A stretch of DNA of 64,000 nucleotides. Source: Caenorhabditis elegans. Its lineage: Eukaryota; Nematoda; Chromadorea; Rhabditida; Rhabditidae. The stretch lies in NCBI RefSeq assembly GCF_000002985.6, contig NC_003281.10, positions 1,798,001-1,862,000 of the forward strand, written 5' to 3'. Position numbers and translations under genes: made by a program. This document shows positions 1-12,900 of this stretch, piece by piece. The notes beneath the pieces were generated by a model. That model was given only the letters and a program-made list of their open reading frames with translations. It searched no databases and was not told the DNA's origin. The number at the start of each line of letters is the position of its first letter. Positions within the stretch are counted from its first letter, which is position 1.

Positions 1-659
1 TCTTTACGACTTTGTTGTTACAACGTCTTCAAGTTTCTTGTTTCTTTGAAAAACAGGGGTTCAAGAAATGGAAATGAGAAATGGAAGAACGATGAGTTAT
101 AATCCAATATAATCATGTTTAATATTGATTTTTGTAAATTTTCATGCTAATTTTTGATTTTCCCGCTACTTTTTACTTCGGGCGGCTAGTTTTCAGAGTT
201 GCGAGCTCAAAATTGAAAAAGTTGTGCCATTTGTCGTAAGCTGTAATGTTTGCTTAAATTTTACAAGGTTTTAGCGAATTTCTAGAATTTTTCATCTCAA
301 AATTTAAATTCTGCGTCATTTTTCACTCCTAAAAACATTTTTTCTCTGTTTCTAGCTCAACATTTGAATTTTTTGGGGTACTGTAGCTCCAAAAATACGC
401 AAACACCAGATCTTACGACAAAATGCACAACTTTCTCAGTTTTTATGCCTGGACTCTGAAAATTTATGGGCTAGTGTGAAAAATTATGAAAAATTAGAAA
501 ATGAACACGAAAACTTTTGAAATTTAAAAATAAATTTTTTTTGAAAAAAAACTTTCAAAAAAAAAATTCGTAAATTGAAATGTTTTGTTTTTTCAACATT
601 CGCGCATCATTCGAATTCTTAATTTCACAACTAAATTCGTCATTTTTTCCTTTTTTCAG
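1..659. other. Noncoding: intron or 5' flank of rimb-1
   Basis: No coding exon is visible before the splice acceptor at 658-659. The stretch is AT-rich and carries one copy, at about 375-440, of the abundant worm dispersed repeat: a 'GGTACTGTAGCTCC' core, 'TACGCAAACACC', then 'ACGACAAAATGCACAAC'. Because the exon starting at 660 opens with the last two bases of a codon, this is most likely the 3' part of an intron of the rimb-1 gene, whose upstream exons lie outside the window. Confidence 0.7.
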
Positions 660-3600
660 TCGGTTTGCCGGACCCCCCTTCAAACGTTCAAGTGGAAGGC
701 GGAGCCCAGCCAGGCACACTTCTAGTCTCCTGGATACCGGTTACCAACCAGCCAAAGCCACCCTCTAGAGCCGCAGTCGCATCGTATTTGGTCTACGCGG
801 ACGGGAAAAATATTGCTCAAGTGCCACAAGCAACAGGTAAACTTTTTAGAATTTTTGAAAAAAAAATTTTTTTTTTGAATTTTTTTTTTAACTATCAAAT
901 TTGGTAGTTTAAAACCTAAAATTTCAAATTCAGCTCATTGGTAGCTTTGATTTAACACCCATCATGCCTAGGCTCCGCCCACTTTCGGGTCCCGCCGCGA
1001 AAACTAGAAAACTACAGTAACCTCGTGGCGGGACCCAAAAAATAAAACTTGGTCCGATTCGTGTCATGATGGGTGTTATTTGAAAGCTCTTGGTGAGCTG
1101 AAAAAGAATATTGTAAAAATTTTGGAAAAATACTGAACTTTTACTTGAGATTTTTTTGAGAAAAACAATTGACGAAAAAATCAAAGTTTTAAATTTTGTA
1201 ACTTAGCCCCCTCTAATGGCTATTCAAAAATTCTCAACTGACGAAATGTTTAAAATTTTATTTTCTACAACGTTTTAATTGACAATTTTTTAATATCTAA
1301 CAATTGTGCAAAGTTACATCGGTTAGAGTTTTCCGTTGCCATAAAACAATTTTTCAAATTCAAACTGCTATAACTCCGCCCATTTAATGGCTAGCAAAAA
1401 ATTTTCAACAAACAAAATATTTGAAATTTTATTTTCTACAAATTGTATGTTGACAACTTTTTTGTATACCTCTCCGTTCTCGAGATAACCCCTCAAAAAC
1501 ATTATAGCGGACCACGTTGTGCTGCGGCTCGCGGATCTCTCTGACGATCCGCCGGTCTTCATCACAGTTCGCACGAAAACGAAAGAAGGTGCCGTTTCGT
1601 CGGATTCCAACGTGACACGTGTGCCACGTAATCAGAACGCCGCGCCTCCGCCTCCGCCGCCGCCGCCCACGCAAATCGGAAATCAATCGATCATTCCAGT
1701 GGTGGACCCGAGTCGATTGCCACTCGTCGATATGACGTCATCATACCCATCATATCAACAACAACAAACGCTCACTAATTGTAAGTTTTTGCGGAAATCT
1801 GACTGAAAATTCGAATTCCCCACTAAAAACTACCCTAGGACAACAAAAAAATTTCGGAAAAACTACGACACTCCGTTATTACGCCAGCGCGTGTTGTTTA
1901 GCGGTTGCGGGAAATTCAAATTTTCAAGTTTTTCATCGCTGAATAATTGATTTTTGATCAGAAATCTTTGCCGAAAACGTGAAAACTGAGAATTTTTCCG
2001 CGTGGGAAACTCTAATTGGATTTTCTCACATTACTTTTTCCCGAAAAACTTGGATATTTACTTTTCCAAGCATCATATGACCCATTTTTATATAAAATAT
2101 AACTTTTTCTCAACAAAAATGCCAAAAAAATGCCAAAAAACTGTTAAAAATTTGAATTTCTGATTTTCCCGCCAAACGCTAAACAACACTCAATTATGTT
2201 CTAGCGGAGTGTCGTTGTTTTTCGCGCCAAACGCCTAAAATTCAAATTTCCAGCAATGTACATGCCAATCGTCACCTCTACCGGTGCAGCGGTCCCACTT
2301 ACCAATGGACATCACCACGTGGCAACTAGTGCTCCAAGCTCCGCCCCTTTCACAGCTCCGGCTCGAATGATCGGAGCAACTGGATTGATGAGCTATCAAC
2401 CGACAAGTTATGCGGCAAATTTGCAAAATTCTATGCAACAATCGGCGCCGAACAGCGGGCACAGTGGATATGCAACTTTTGATCGGTGGGTTTTTGGGGT
2501 GTAACTTAGAAGTGGGCGTAGCTAGATAAAAATTTTCAACTGATATCATGTTGAGCAAATAATTTTCAACATTTTGTCAGTTGACAAAATTTTTATAGCC
2601 ATTAAATGGACTGAGCTAGATAGGTTTAAAAATTGCAGCTTCAAAAATTTATTTTTTGAAAAAATGGTCAAACTTCAAACTCCTGTAGCTCCGCCAACTT
2701 CATGGCTACTAAAAAATTTTAAACTTAGAAACTGTAGATCAAGTATTTTTACACATATTGCCAGTAGACAAAATTCTCATAGCCATTAAATGGACTGAGC
2801 TAGATAGGTTTGAAACTTGCAGCTTCAAAAATTTATTTTTTGAAAAAATGGTCAAACTTCAAACTCCTGTAGCTCCGCCTACTTCATGGCTACTAAAAAA
2901 TTTTAAACTTAGAAACTGTAGATCAAGTATTTTTACACATTTTGCCACGAGTTGACAAATTTTTCATAGCCATTAAATGGACTGCGCTAGATAGGTTTAA
3001 AAGGGGTAAAATTGCTGCCTAAAAAAATGTTGCAAAATAGTTAAAAACTTAAAACTTTTGTAGCTTCGCCCATTTATTGGCTATCAAAAAAAATTTTAAC
3101 TAAAAAATTAGGTACTGTTTCATTTCAACCCCGCCCACTTCTACGATTTCGCAACATTTTTTTTTTGTCAAAAATTTTCATTTTTTCAAAGAATTTTTTT
3201 TTCTTCAAAAAAAAAAGTGTACTTTTTCCATAAATAAAAGATGTTCGGTAGGGTGTGTGTGTGTGTGTGCGGGTTGCCGGAAAAGAAGATAAACGTATCT
3301 CTGACCGTCTGCCGGTCTCTCTCACTATCTCGCCCATTTTTGGTTGGCTCACGGAGCACTGACAATCTGCCCTTGGCAATCTTCCCTTTTTTCGACCTCG
3401 GTTTTTCCTTTCTTTTTTTGTTGGAAATTTTCTTATTTTTAGGTTTTAGGTTTTTTGGGGAGTATTTAATGTTAAAGTTAGGAAAAAATTAAAGAAATTT
3501 TGAATTTAAAACGTTAATTTTTTTTTGAATTAAAAATTTTCTTTTTTGGTTTTTAAAAATTTTCAAAAAAAAATGTCGGAGCTAGAGCTAAATTTTTAGT

Positions 3601-6600
3601 TCAAAAAAAATGTTAAGCAAATATTTTTATACATTTTGTCAGTTGACATCTTTTGGACAGCCATTAAATGGGCGGGGCTACAAAAGTTTTAAGATCCGCC
3701 TATTCTGGAAAAACAAAAAAACCATTCAAGTTTCAAACTTATATAACTCCGCTCATTTAATGGTTAGCAAAAAATTGTTAATTAGCAAAATATTTTACAG
3801 ATTATTTTACACATTTTGTTAGTTGAAAATTTTTTAATAGCCATTAAATGGGCGGAGTTACATGTCAAAAACTTTGAAAATTTCTGAAAATTTCAATAGT
3901 GTCATTTTCCAGGTCGGCATCGCTCGGAGCCCAACCCCAAGCCACTTCAATATTGCTCGGCGGTGGCGCAGCTCCACGGCCGTCTTCTGTCGGACAAAAC
4001 GTAAGAGATTTTTAACAAAAAATCGATAATTCCAAACCCGCCCCTTTTTTTTTAGCAATCTGCGTGGAAAGCGCAGCAGCCGGCGCAAATGTCGCAGTAC
4101 TACACGTTTCATCCGAGTTTTTTGCACACTGAGCCATCCGGAGCAAATGAGCCAAGACCGTCGGTGCTGGAAATGGAAAATAGGTATGGGGAAGGATTTT
4201 GGGGCTGAAAATTTGCGGGGGTTTGAGACAAAAAAAATTTTAGGACAAATTTTTTTTTTTTTTAAACCAAATTAAAAAATCTCAAAAGCTAAAAAAAAAA
4301 ATTGTGAACTTTTTCTGAAAATTGCTAGTTTTTGGGATTTTTGAGTTTTAAAATTTTCGAAAAAAAATTTTTTTTTTCAATTTTTTTGTTTTTTTTTTAA
4401 TTCCAATTTAGTCAGTTTTTGTTTTCAAAAATCGTATAAGTGTTGTTACATCGCCCAAATGATGCTAGAATTTAGTATTTGGAAAAAAAAGAAAAAAGTG
4501 GACAATTAGCCAAATCACCTTCACACCTCATAACATATTCTCAACCCTTCCGCCAACTAATTGAGCTCATCCGCTTGCTCATTCACCGGGATTTGCTCAG
4601 CTTTTTACACGTCTACAGAATATCTAATACACTTTTTTTCACGAAGAATCACACCTTTAATTTTTTTTTTTGAAAAAAAAATTTTGAAAATTTTTTTAAA
4701 ATTATTTTTTCTCTCGAAAACTTGATTTTTCAAAATTTTAGCTCATTTTCTCAACATTTTCTATATAAAAATCGAATTCGTCGTAGTTTTTCACTGCTAG
4801 AACCCAGCTTTTAGCAAAATCCGGCTCAATTGGTGTTTGCGTACTTTTGGAGCTACCGTAACCCCCGCGAAACTGTGAAAATTCAAATTTTTGAGTTAGA
4901 AAATGGACTTAAGGGTAGAATTTTACAAGGAGTTCAAATTGTTTAGTCAAAATTGTTAAAATCAACGGTTTTGGGTAATTTATCGGAATGTTGTAAAAAT
5001 AATTTTTGAGTTTGACCACAGAAAAAGTTTTTCGAAGTTTATTTCAGACTATTTCTCTTTTTTTTTAGTCTAAAATAATTTCAGCTACCTAATGCGTCAC
5101 CGACAAGCAGCAGACCACTGGGCAAGTGCTCCAGACGCTCGAGCCCGAATCGAAGCCTACTCCCGCGGGCTCGCCCGAGCCGGCTCCGCAGACGACCGGA
5201 TGGTGCCCATGTCAACTCGACAACAACCTCAGCTCCAACGGTTAATAGCAGCCGGCTCTCGGGCTCCGTTGGCTCGGGTAAAATCTGAAACTGGCGGGTT
5301 TGGGACACGATCGGAGCCAGATTTGCGGCCGCCCACGCTGGATTCAGATGAGTGTCGGTGGTTTGTCGCGTTGTTTGACTATACGGCAGCAATGTCACCG
5401 AATCCGAATGCGGAATTCGAGGAGTTACAGTTCCGGAAACATCAACTTATTAAGGTATTGATTTTTTGAAAAAAAAATTTTTTTGAATTTTTTTGAAATT
5501 TTTTTCTTAAAATTTTTAGAAATTTGTTTACTAAATTTCAACAAAATTAGTTACTTAGCTACAAACTACAAAAAAAATAAATGTAAAACAAAATAGAACA
5601 CTAAGCCCCGCCCCCTTTTTGGGATAAGTGGCGAATTTTTAGATTTTTTTTTAAAGGTTTTTGGAAAATAAATTTTCGTTCTTAGAATATTTTGTTTAAA
5701 ACATTTTTCGAAAAAAAAGTAATTAAAAAAATATCTCGTTTTGTAAATTTGGAAAAAGAATAAAATAAGCTCCGCCCATTTTCATTCACATTTTACGAGT
5801 TTAGGCTCCACCCGCTTTTCAAAAAAAATCGATAATTCAAATTTTAAAAAATTTAAATTTTTTTAATTTTTTCTAAATTTTCTCAAATTTCTGTTCATCG
5901 AAATTTTTTAAAAAATTTACACCAAAAATAAGCTCCGCCTTTTTTTAATTGAAAAAAACTCAATTTAAGTCACGCCCACCATTTTGGAAAAATTTTAAGA
6001 AAAAATTTTGTTCGAATTTTTTTTTTCGATTTTTTCCAAATTTTTGCCCATTCACGAGTTTTTATCGCAAAAATTGTAACTATTACAAGCTGTAAAATTG
6101 AAAATTCCAACAAAAAAAATCAATAAATTAATTAAACATTGAAAAATTTCCAGGTGTACGGTGGCCAAGACATTGACGGATTCTATCACGGAGCCATCGG
6201 GCAGAGAGTTGGATTAGTTCCATCAAATATGGTAATTGAGATAGCTTCTGATGATATTGGCAAACGACGGACCACCACAAACCCGGCTCCACCACCGCCG
6301 ACGGCTCCGGAGCCGGCGCTGCGGCGGCAACGGTGGGGGAGCCTGAAGTCGAGGAGTTACGATTATGCTGGAGAGGGAAGAGCACCTAGGGAACGGTGAG
6401 TTGGAAGAAAATAATATGAAAATTCGAATTCCTCGTTGAAAACTACCCTGAAAAGTGAAAATAACGGAAAAACAACGACACTCCGATATTCGCGGGAAAT
6501 TCAAAGTTTCGATTAATTTTTGGGGCGAAATTCCAAAATTCAAATTTTCCTTAAAAGTTTTGGCGGGAAACTAAAATTCAAAATTTTTCAGACCTCACCA

Positions 6601-8730
6601 CCCGAACTACGTCTCCCTGGACCGTCGTGACGATCGGGACCGCGACCGCGAGGGCCGGTACCGGCGCGCGGGGAGCTCCTACGAGTACCGGCGGCTGCCG
6701 GAGCGGGAGAAGGAGTACGAGGGGACCTATAGGAGACGGCAACTGGAGACAAGGGATCCACGAGATCCTAGGGATCCTCGAGACGACGGCTACGAGGACG
6801 AAGGGTACCGGGACAAGTACCGGGACCGCTACGACCGCCGGCACCCCATGGATCGGGAGCGGGAGCCCCGCTACCCACCATATGAACCTCCATACCGTGG
6901 AGAAAAATACGAGAAATACCGCGAACGGCCGAGGATGGAAGATATGGAGTTCCCGAGCAATGGACCCCATGGCTCAGCCCAACAGCAACCCCATAGCCTT
7001 CAGAACGGACCCCGTAACACCTACGGTATGGATCAGATGACACAGCAAATGTCCCATATGTCGACTCAAGGATCCATGGCTCAAGGCTCCATGGGCCAGG
7101 GCTCCATGAGCCAAGGCCCCATAGGTATCCCCAGCTCAAGTGGCATCGGCGGAATGGGCGGTGCCGGCAATCAGGAAATGTATATGAATGGTGGTATGGG
7201 TACCATGGGTACCTCAATGACCTCTCAAGCTGCTGCTGCTTCGGGAGCCCAGAAAATGGCGCGAATGGTTGCAAAGTTTGACTACGATTCCAGGCAGCTG
7301 AGCCCGAATGTCGATGCGGAGCAGGTAATTTTTTGATTTTTTGAAAAATCGATTTTCTATTGTAAGGTCGGTAATATGTCGGAAAATCGATATTTTATCG
7401 GAAAATCAATATTTTATCGGAAAATCGATACTTTATTGGAAAATCTATATTTTTCTGGAAAATCTATATTTTATCGGAAAGTCGGTAATTTGCCGGAAGA
7501 TCTATATTTAGTTGGAAAATCGATAATCCTTTAGAAAATCAATAAATTATCGTAAAATCGATAATTCATCGAAAAATCGATAATTTATAGGAAAATTGAT
7601 AAATTGTCGAAAGATCGATAATTTATCGGAAAATCTTTATTTTGCTGGAAAATCGATATTTTATCGGAAAATCGATAATTTGTCCGAAAATCGATAGTTT
7701 TCCGGAAAATCGAAAATTTGCCGGAAAATCGATGAATCGCCGGAAAGTCGGTAATATGTCGGATAATAGATATTTTGTCGGAAAATCTGTAAATTACCGG
7801 AAAATCGATAAATTACCGGAAAATCGATAATTTGCCTGAAAATCGATAATTGCCGAAAAATCGATATTTTAATAGAAAATCGATATTTTATCGGAAAATC
7901 GATATTTTCCCGAAAACCCGATTTTCCAATAACTTTTTCTGAAAAATCAATATTTCGAAGTTAAAAAATTCTTAGAACAGATATTTTTTTTTCAAATTTC
8001 AAGTCTCCCAATTTCCAGGTCGAGCTATCATTCCGTCAAGGTGACATCATAATTGTGCTTGGCGATATGGACGAAGACGGCTTCTACATGGGAGAGCTGA
8101 ACGGCCTGCGCGGCCTAGTCCCGTCCAACTTCCTCCAGCCGCAGCCCCTCAACAATCTACTTCCGTCGCAACCGACCGAGCCAATGCGGAAAGGTGTCGC
8201 GTTCTCGGATACACAGCAAATGATGAGAAAGTGAGCGTTGAAAAAAATAATTGAAAAAATCGATAATTGTTCGAAACATCGAATTTCAGACCAATCCGTC
8301 AATCATCACAAACCAGCGCCGGACCATCACAAGGCTCCAGCGGAGGCCTTGCAGGCGCGGTGGCGAGCGCCGCCGCCGCCAGCGGAGGCATAAAACCGGT
8401 GGCGAAGAAGAGCTCGGCAGGAAGCGCCGGCGCCGGTGCAAAACCTCTGACGAAGAAGACCAGCGACGTTGGAAAGGTTAGGGAACTTTGTGGTTTAAAA
8501 AATCGATAATTTAAATTTTCAGTCGTCTGCTCCAAACGCTCGAAAAACTAGTACAGCTGTCAAGAAGGCGGATACCGGTGCAAAGGTGAGAAAAATCGAT
8601 AATCCGTGGGTAAATCGATAAATCGCCGGAAAATCGATAAATCGCCGGAAAATCGATATTTTGTCAGAAAATCAATAAATTTGCTGAAACTCCATACTAA
8701 TATGATTTTTTTTTGCAGAAAAAAGGATAA
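660..8730 (+). CDS. rimb-1: RIM-binding protein (RIMB-1), 3' part
   Basis: RIM-binding proteins scaffold presynaptic active zones: their SH3 domains bind proline motifs in RIM and voltage-gated calcium channels. Twelve exons are visible: 660-836, 1508-1780, 2254-2485, 3913-4000, 4056-4183, 5085-5454, 6154-6395, 6592-7324, 8019-8230, 8290-8476, 8523-8585 and 8719-8730 (stop TAA). All phases agree and give about 905 residues; the N-terminal part (first SH3, earlier FN3 repeats) lies upstream. In order: an FN3 domain ([14 protein letters not shown] ... [15 protein letters not shown]), a proline run, a Q/S-rich linker, SH3-II ([25 protein letters not shown] ... GLVPSNMV), an Arg/Asp/Tyr-rich linker with RDP repeats and QGSM repeats, SH3-III ([19 protein letters not shown] ... 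GLVPSNFLQ), and a Lys/Ala/Ser tail. Both SH3 domains keep the ALYDY-like and VPSN motifs, and each is split by an intron at the same point after the RT loop. Family assignment is firm; the symbol rests on memory of the worm locus. Confidence 0.92.
2575..2995. repeat. 184-bp tandem repeat in rimb-1 intron
   Basis: Two nearly identical units and the start of a third lie head to tail; the marker 'CTGAGCTAGATAGG' recurs at 2611, 2795 and (as CTGCGC) 2982. The unit contains 'AGCCATTAAATGG' and 'TGTAGCTCCGCC', pieces of a dispersed family also seen at 3600-3870, 1370-1480, 58220-58640 and 59210-59350. It lies wholly in the intron 2486-3912. The near identity of the first two units suggests a recent local duplication. 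Confidence 0.85.
3235..3400. promoter_or_regulatory. Non-repetitive island in rimb-1 intron, possible internal promoter
   Basis: Within an otherwise AT-rich, repeat-filled intron this block is mixed-sequence: a GT microsatellite at about 3252-3269, then CT-rich stretches (GACCGTCTGCCGGTCTCTCT) and 'GGTTGGCTCACGGAGCAC'. Such islands in large worm introns often mark enhancers or alternative promoters. That role is inference; no initiator or trans-splice acceptor with an in-frame ATG is obvious. Confidence 0.3.
7363..7925. repeat. ATCGAT array, ~20-bp period (rimb-1 intron)
   Basis: Degenerate tandem units of about 19-21 bp with consensus CGGAAAATCGATAATTTAT run through most of the intron 7325-8018. 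The core ATCGAT is palindromic and A-runs recur about every two helical turns. The same consensus forms arrays at 9180-9780 and, in a related form, at 35945-36320. Confidence 0.9.
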
Positions 8731-8918
8731 CCCGACATCTGGACATCCGGAAATATGGAAATCCCCTCAATTTTCACAAAATTTCACTTAAAAAACACAC
8801 AACTTTTTCCCTTATTTATTATATTTAACAATTTTCAAATTAGATAATTTTTATAATTTAATTTATTGATTTTTTATTTAAAATTTCAAAAATCCTTATT
8901 TAAAAATCCCGCTGAAAA

Positions 8919-8924
8919 AAATAA
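8919..8924 (+). terminator. Poly(A) signal AATAAA, rimb-1
   Basis: An exact AATAAA lies 189 nt after the rimb-1 stop codon and before the ATCGAT array. It is the best candidate 3'-end signal. Confidence 0.5.
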
Positions 8925-9179
8925 AATATAGGCGAATTTCTCTTGATCTCACTCTCTTTTCCACCGAACAAAAGCTCATAATTTGTGCATTTTTATTGAT
9001 TTTTGATTTTTCCCCCCATTTTCCCTAACAAAATTTGTGATACTATGCCTAATTTATGCGCTTTTTTGCGCAATTTTCCCATTTTGAGAAAAATCGATAT
9101 TTATTGATTTTTTAATTTATTAATTTATAAAGATTTTTAATATGATTTTACTGTTTTATAGACTGTTTAGATTTTCATT

Positions 9180-9780
9180 TTGTCGGAAAATCAATGTTTT
9201 ATTAGAAATCGATATTTACTTAATCGGAAAGTCGATAAAATGTCGGAAAATCGATAATTTATCGGAAAATCGATAATTTATCGGGAAATCGATAATTCGC
9301 GGAAAATCGATATCTTATCGGAAAATCGATATTTTATCGGAAAATCATTATTTTGCCTGAAAATCGATAATTTATCAGAAAATCGATAATTTATCGGAAA
9401 ATCATTATTTTGCCTGAAAATCGATAATTTATCGGAAAATCGATAATTTATCGGAAAATCGATATCTTATCGGAAAATCGATATTTTATCGGAAAATCGA
9501 TAATTTATCGGAAAATCGATATCTTATCGGAAAATCGATATTTTATCGGAAAATCGATAATTCGCGGAAAATCGATATCTTATCGGAAAATCGATATTTT
9601 ATCGGAAAATCGATAATTCGCGGAAAATCGATATCTTATCGGAAAATCGATATTTTATCGGAAAATCATTATTTTGCCTGAAAATCGATAATTTATCGGA
9701 AAATCGATATCTTATCGGAAAATCGATAATTTCTCGGAAAATCGATAACTTATCGGGAAATCGATAAAATTTTATTTGAA
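9180..9780. repeat. ATCGAT array, intergenic
   Basis: About 600 bp of near-tandem units (TCGGAAAATCGATAATTTA and variants with ATATTTTA or ATATCTTA), 18-20 bp each, between the convergent 3' ends of rimb-1 and clp-4. Units here are more uniform than in the rimb-1 intron array, and higher-order blocks of several units are themselves repeated, suggesting recent expansion. Confidence 0.92.
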
Positions 9781-9950
9781 GAAGCAAAGCATTTAAAGTT
9801 TTGGCGGAAAATTTATAATTTTGAAAAAAATTAAAATTGCAAAGTATTCGAAAATCTCATCATTCGGCGGCAAAACTGGGCATTATTGATTTACAGCAGG
9901 CTGAAATTTTGAATTTTTTATAATTAAAAATGCTCTTAAAATGCTCATTC

Positions 9951-12900
9951 TCACCTAGATTTCAAAGTTCCATTAGCATAGACTCTGAGCAGAAACTCGG
10001 CATCATCGTAAGCATCAAAGGTACATGGGACAATGACATATTGCCCAGGTGGTACACGGAATCTTACAGTAACCTCTCTAGTATTCACGAATACTGTAGT
10101 TCGGGCGATCGGGCGGTTTTGCGAGAAGAACTGGGCGGTTAGAGGGCTCCGGGCGGTGCCTTCGGCGCCAAGTGAGTAGATCGATACACCAATTGGCAGG
10201 ACATCTTTGCCCTTTGAACGGAGCTCTCTTCTGTACTTTTGTAGAACTGCAACGATTACGGTAACATTCCCGTCGGCTTCAATAGAGGATTGTGGTGCTG
10301 TGAAGAAAGTGGAGAATTGAGGGTTCTTGGGGTAGGTAGATGGGTTGTTGTTGCAGCCTCCAGCTGTGCCTTTTCTGGAAAGTTTTTGTTGTAGAAAGAT
10401 AGAAAATTTCATTTCAAACATTTTGCTAGTTGGAAGTTTTTTGATATCTCCAACGGCCGCCGAGTTACACCGTTTTGAAGTTTGAGCGGCAAGAGTGGAG
10501 AGACGCAGCCGGCGAGAGTACTCTCGCCGCCTGCGTCTTCGCTCTCTCACCGCTCAAACTTCAAAGCGGTGTATCTCCGCGGTGAATAGAGATTTTGAGA
10601 CGCTTTCAATTGCAAAAATGTAGAGAATTTAATTTTCTATTCAGCCAATGTGTTTTCAAAACTACTTTTTAGCATTTCAGCTTTAAACATTTGCTCGAAC
10701 AGTTGTTAAACATTTTGAGCTTGGAAACAAAATCGTTTTTGCAGTTTGAAGTTTGTAAACATCTCTACTTTCCTCTGAGATATATAGATTTTGTTCTGCG
10801 GGGTGCTCTGCGTCTCCGCTCTCTCGCCGCATCAAACTTCGAAGCGCTCTATCTCTGCCGCGGCACGTGATGTCAGAGTGTCCCATGTCGGTTTGATCTA
10901 CATAGATCTACCAAAAATGCGGGAGTTGAGGCGCAGAGTTCTCAACTGATTTCGCATGGTTATTAATAAATTAAGAACGTGTGCTGACGTCACATTTTTT
11001 GGGCGAAAAATTCCCGCACTTTTTGTAGATCAAACCGTAATAGGACAGCCTCCTGGCACCACGTGCGGTGGTTAGAGACAGAATTTAATTTTCTATAATC
11101 TCCCCCCCCCGACTTACTTAGAACTCCATTCCCCGTCCTCCATGATCTCATGCCACTGATGTTCCTCCTCGACTGTCTCAGTTGCTCTGTTGACGCCAGT
11201 CATTTCAGCGATTTCATCGAAAATCTCCGCAGTCAGATTACAAACTTCCATTTGTGTAAAGTTGGAGAAGAAATCCTCAAAAGACATCCAGAATTCACCG
11301 TCTCTTGCGAATTGCACATCGATTTGTTTTTTAGTTGCCTCGTCGATTTTGCTCCATTCAGATGAACCATCGCTCCATGCGCCGTTCCATTCCTGGAAGT
11401 TTTTTTTTTAATTTTTTGATGGTTTTTCCAGATAGTTCGAAAAATTCTGCGTATTTTTCTATTTGGAAGTTTTTTGATATCTATATTCTCCACGGAGATA
11501 CACCGCTTTAAAGTAAAATAGAGTGAGAGAGACGCAGACAGCTAGAGTACTCTCGCCGCCTGCGTCTCCTCTCTCTCGCCCCTCAAATTTCAAAACGCGC
11601 TATCTCTGCGGTGGTTAGAGTTATCAAAAAACTTCCAACTGCAAAAATGTTTAGAATTTAATTTTCTACAATCGAATGGGTTGGGCCACCTTCTCATTCC
11701 CCCAAGGATTGCGTAGTCTCAAGAGGGTAGTGTCTTCACCGTAGTATGTGATACTATGAATGGCAGTTATACTGTAAGCATGTCCACATACTAAGCCATT
11801 GCGGAGTTGAGCTTCTTTGATGTTGGCGTCGGCCTGAAAAAAAATTTGGATTTGGGTTGTTGGGGGAAAAATTGAAAACAGAAGTTTTGAGACATAAAAA
11901 AAAAGTGTGTTGTTTTTTTTTTTGAAAAATCTTAAAATTTCAAAAGCTCATAATGATAATTTTTTGTACATTTTTTGTACATTTTTTGCACATTTTTTGT
12001 ACATTTTTTGCATATTTTTTGCAAATTTTTTGAACATTTTTTGCACATTTTTTGCACATTTTTTGCACATTTTTTGCACATTTTTTGCAAATTTTTTGCA
12101 CATTTTTTGCACATTTTTTTAAGATTTTTTGCACATTTTTTGCACATTTTTTGCACATTTTTTGCACATTTTTTGCACATTTTTTGCAAATTTTTTGAAC
12201 ATTTTTTGCACATTTTTTAAAGATTTTTTGCACATTTTTTGCACATCTTTTGCACATTTTTTGCACATTTTTTGCACATTTTTTGCAAATTTTTTGAACA
12301 TTTTTTGCACATTTTTTGCAAATTTTTTGCAAATTTTTTAAAGATTTTTTGCACATTTTTTGCACATTTTTTAAAGATTTTTTGCACATTTTTTGCACAT
12401 TTTTTGCACATTTTTTGCAAATTTTTTGCACATTTTTTATTGAAAATGTGTCAAAATACTTAATCTTTCTGGTTTGGAGCATATAAAAAAGAAATTTAAA
12501 AATTTCTAAACAGTGCAATTTTCTGAAAAGAAAACTTAACTTAAACTCAAAAAAATAAATAGCACGATGTAATTAATCAAAAATAAAGCATTTTAAACCA
12601 AAAATCCGAAATTTTTGAAATTTTTTCATTTTTGATTTTTTGAAAACAAGTAATGTGCATATTTAGTAATATATTTATTTGAATTGAATATTTTTTCGCA
12701 GCATTTTGCATTAAAAATTGGCCGAAAATTTTTAAAACTCGCAAAGTTATGTCGTTTTGAACATTTTTTAAATTTCCAAAAACTTCAAAAAAAAATTTTG
12801 TTTTTTTTTCAAAACTCAATTTTCTAACAAGATTATTAAAAATAAATATTTGTGAAAATTTTGAGCCAAAAATGATCCCAAAAAAATGCAAACGAGCAAA

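Larger units (their letters stand above)
8731..9950. other. Tail-to-tail intergenic region, rimb-1 / clp-4
   Basis: This 1.2-kb gap separates the stop codons of two convergent genes and contains no coding sequence. It begins with the rimb-1 3' UTR. The middle (about 9180-9780) is the ATCGAT array. The clp-4 3' UTR enters from the right; a possible AATAAA on the minus strand lies at 9771-9776, about 175 nt past its stop codon. Confidence 0.8.

Noticed and set aside
6223..7274. Long alternative frames over the rimb-1 exons at 6.2-7.3 kb on both strands
   Set aside because: They are shadows of the GC-richer coding exons; the SH3-containing frame has matching splice phases and domain content.
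7363..9780. Regular short repeats considered as a CRISPR array
   Set aside because: Units are contiguous and degenerate with no unique spacers, and the genome is eukaryotic.
11940..12518. 192-residue minus-strand reading frame rich in [13 protein letters not shown] and the matching plus-strand [12 protein letters not shown] frames
   Set aside because: These are by-products of the 11-bp satellite, which is open in several frames on both strands; there are no splice or start signals and the array lies in a clp-4 intron.
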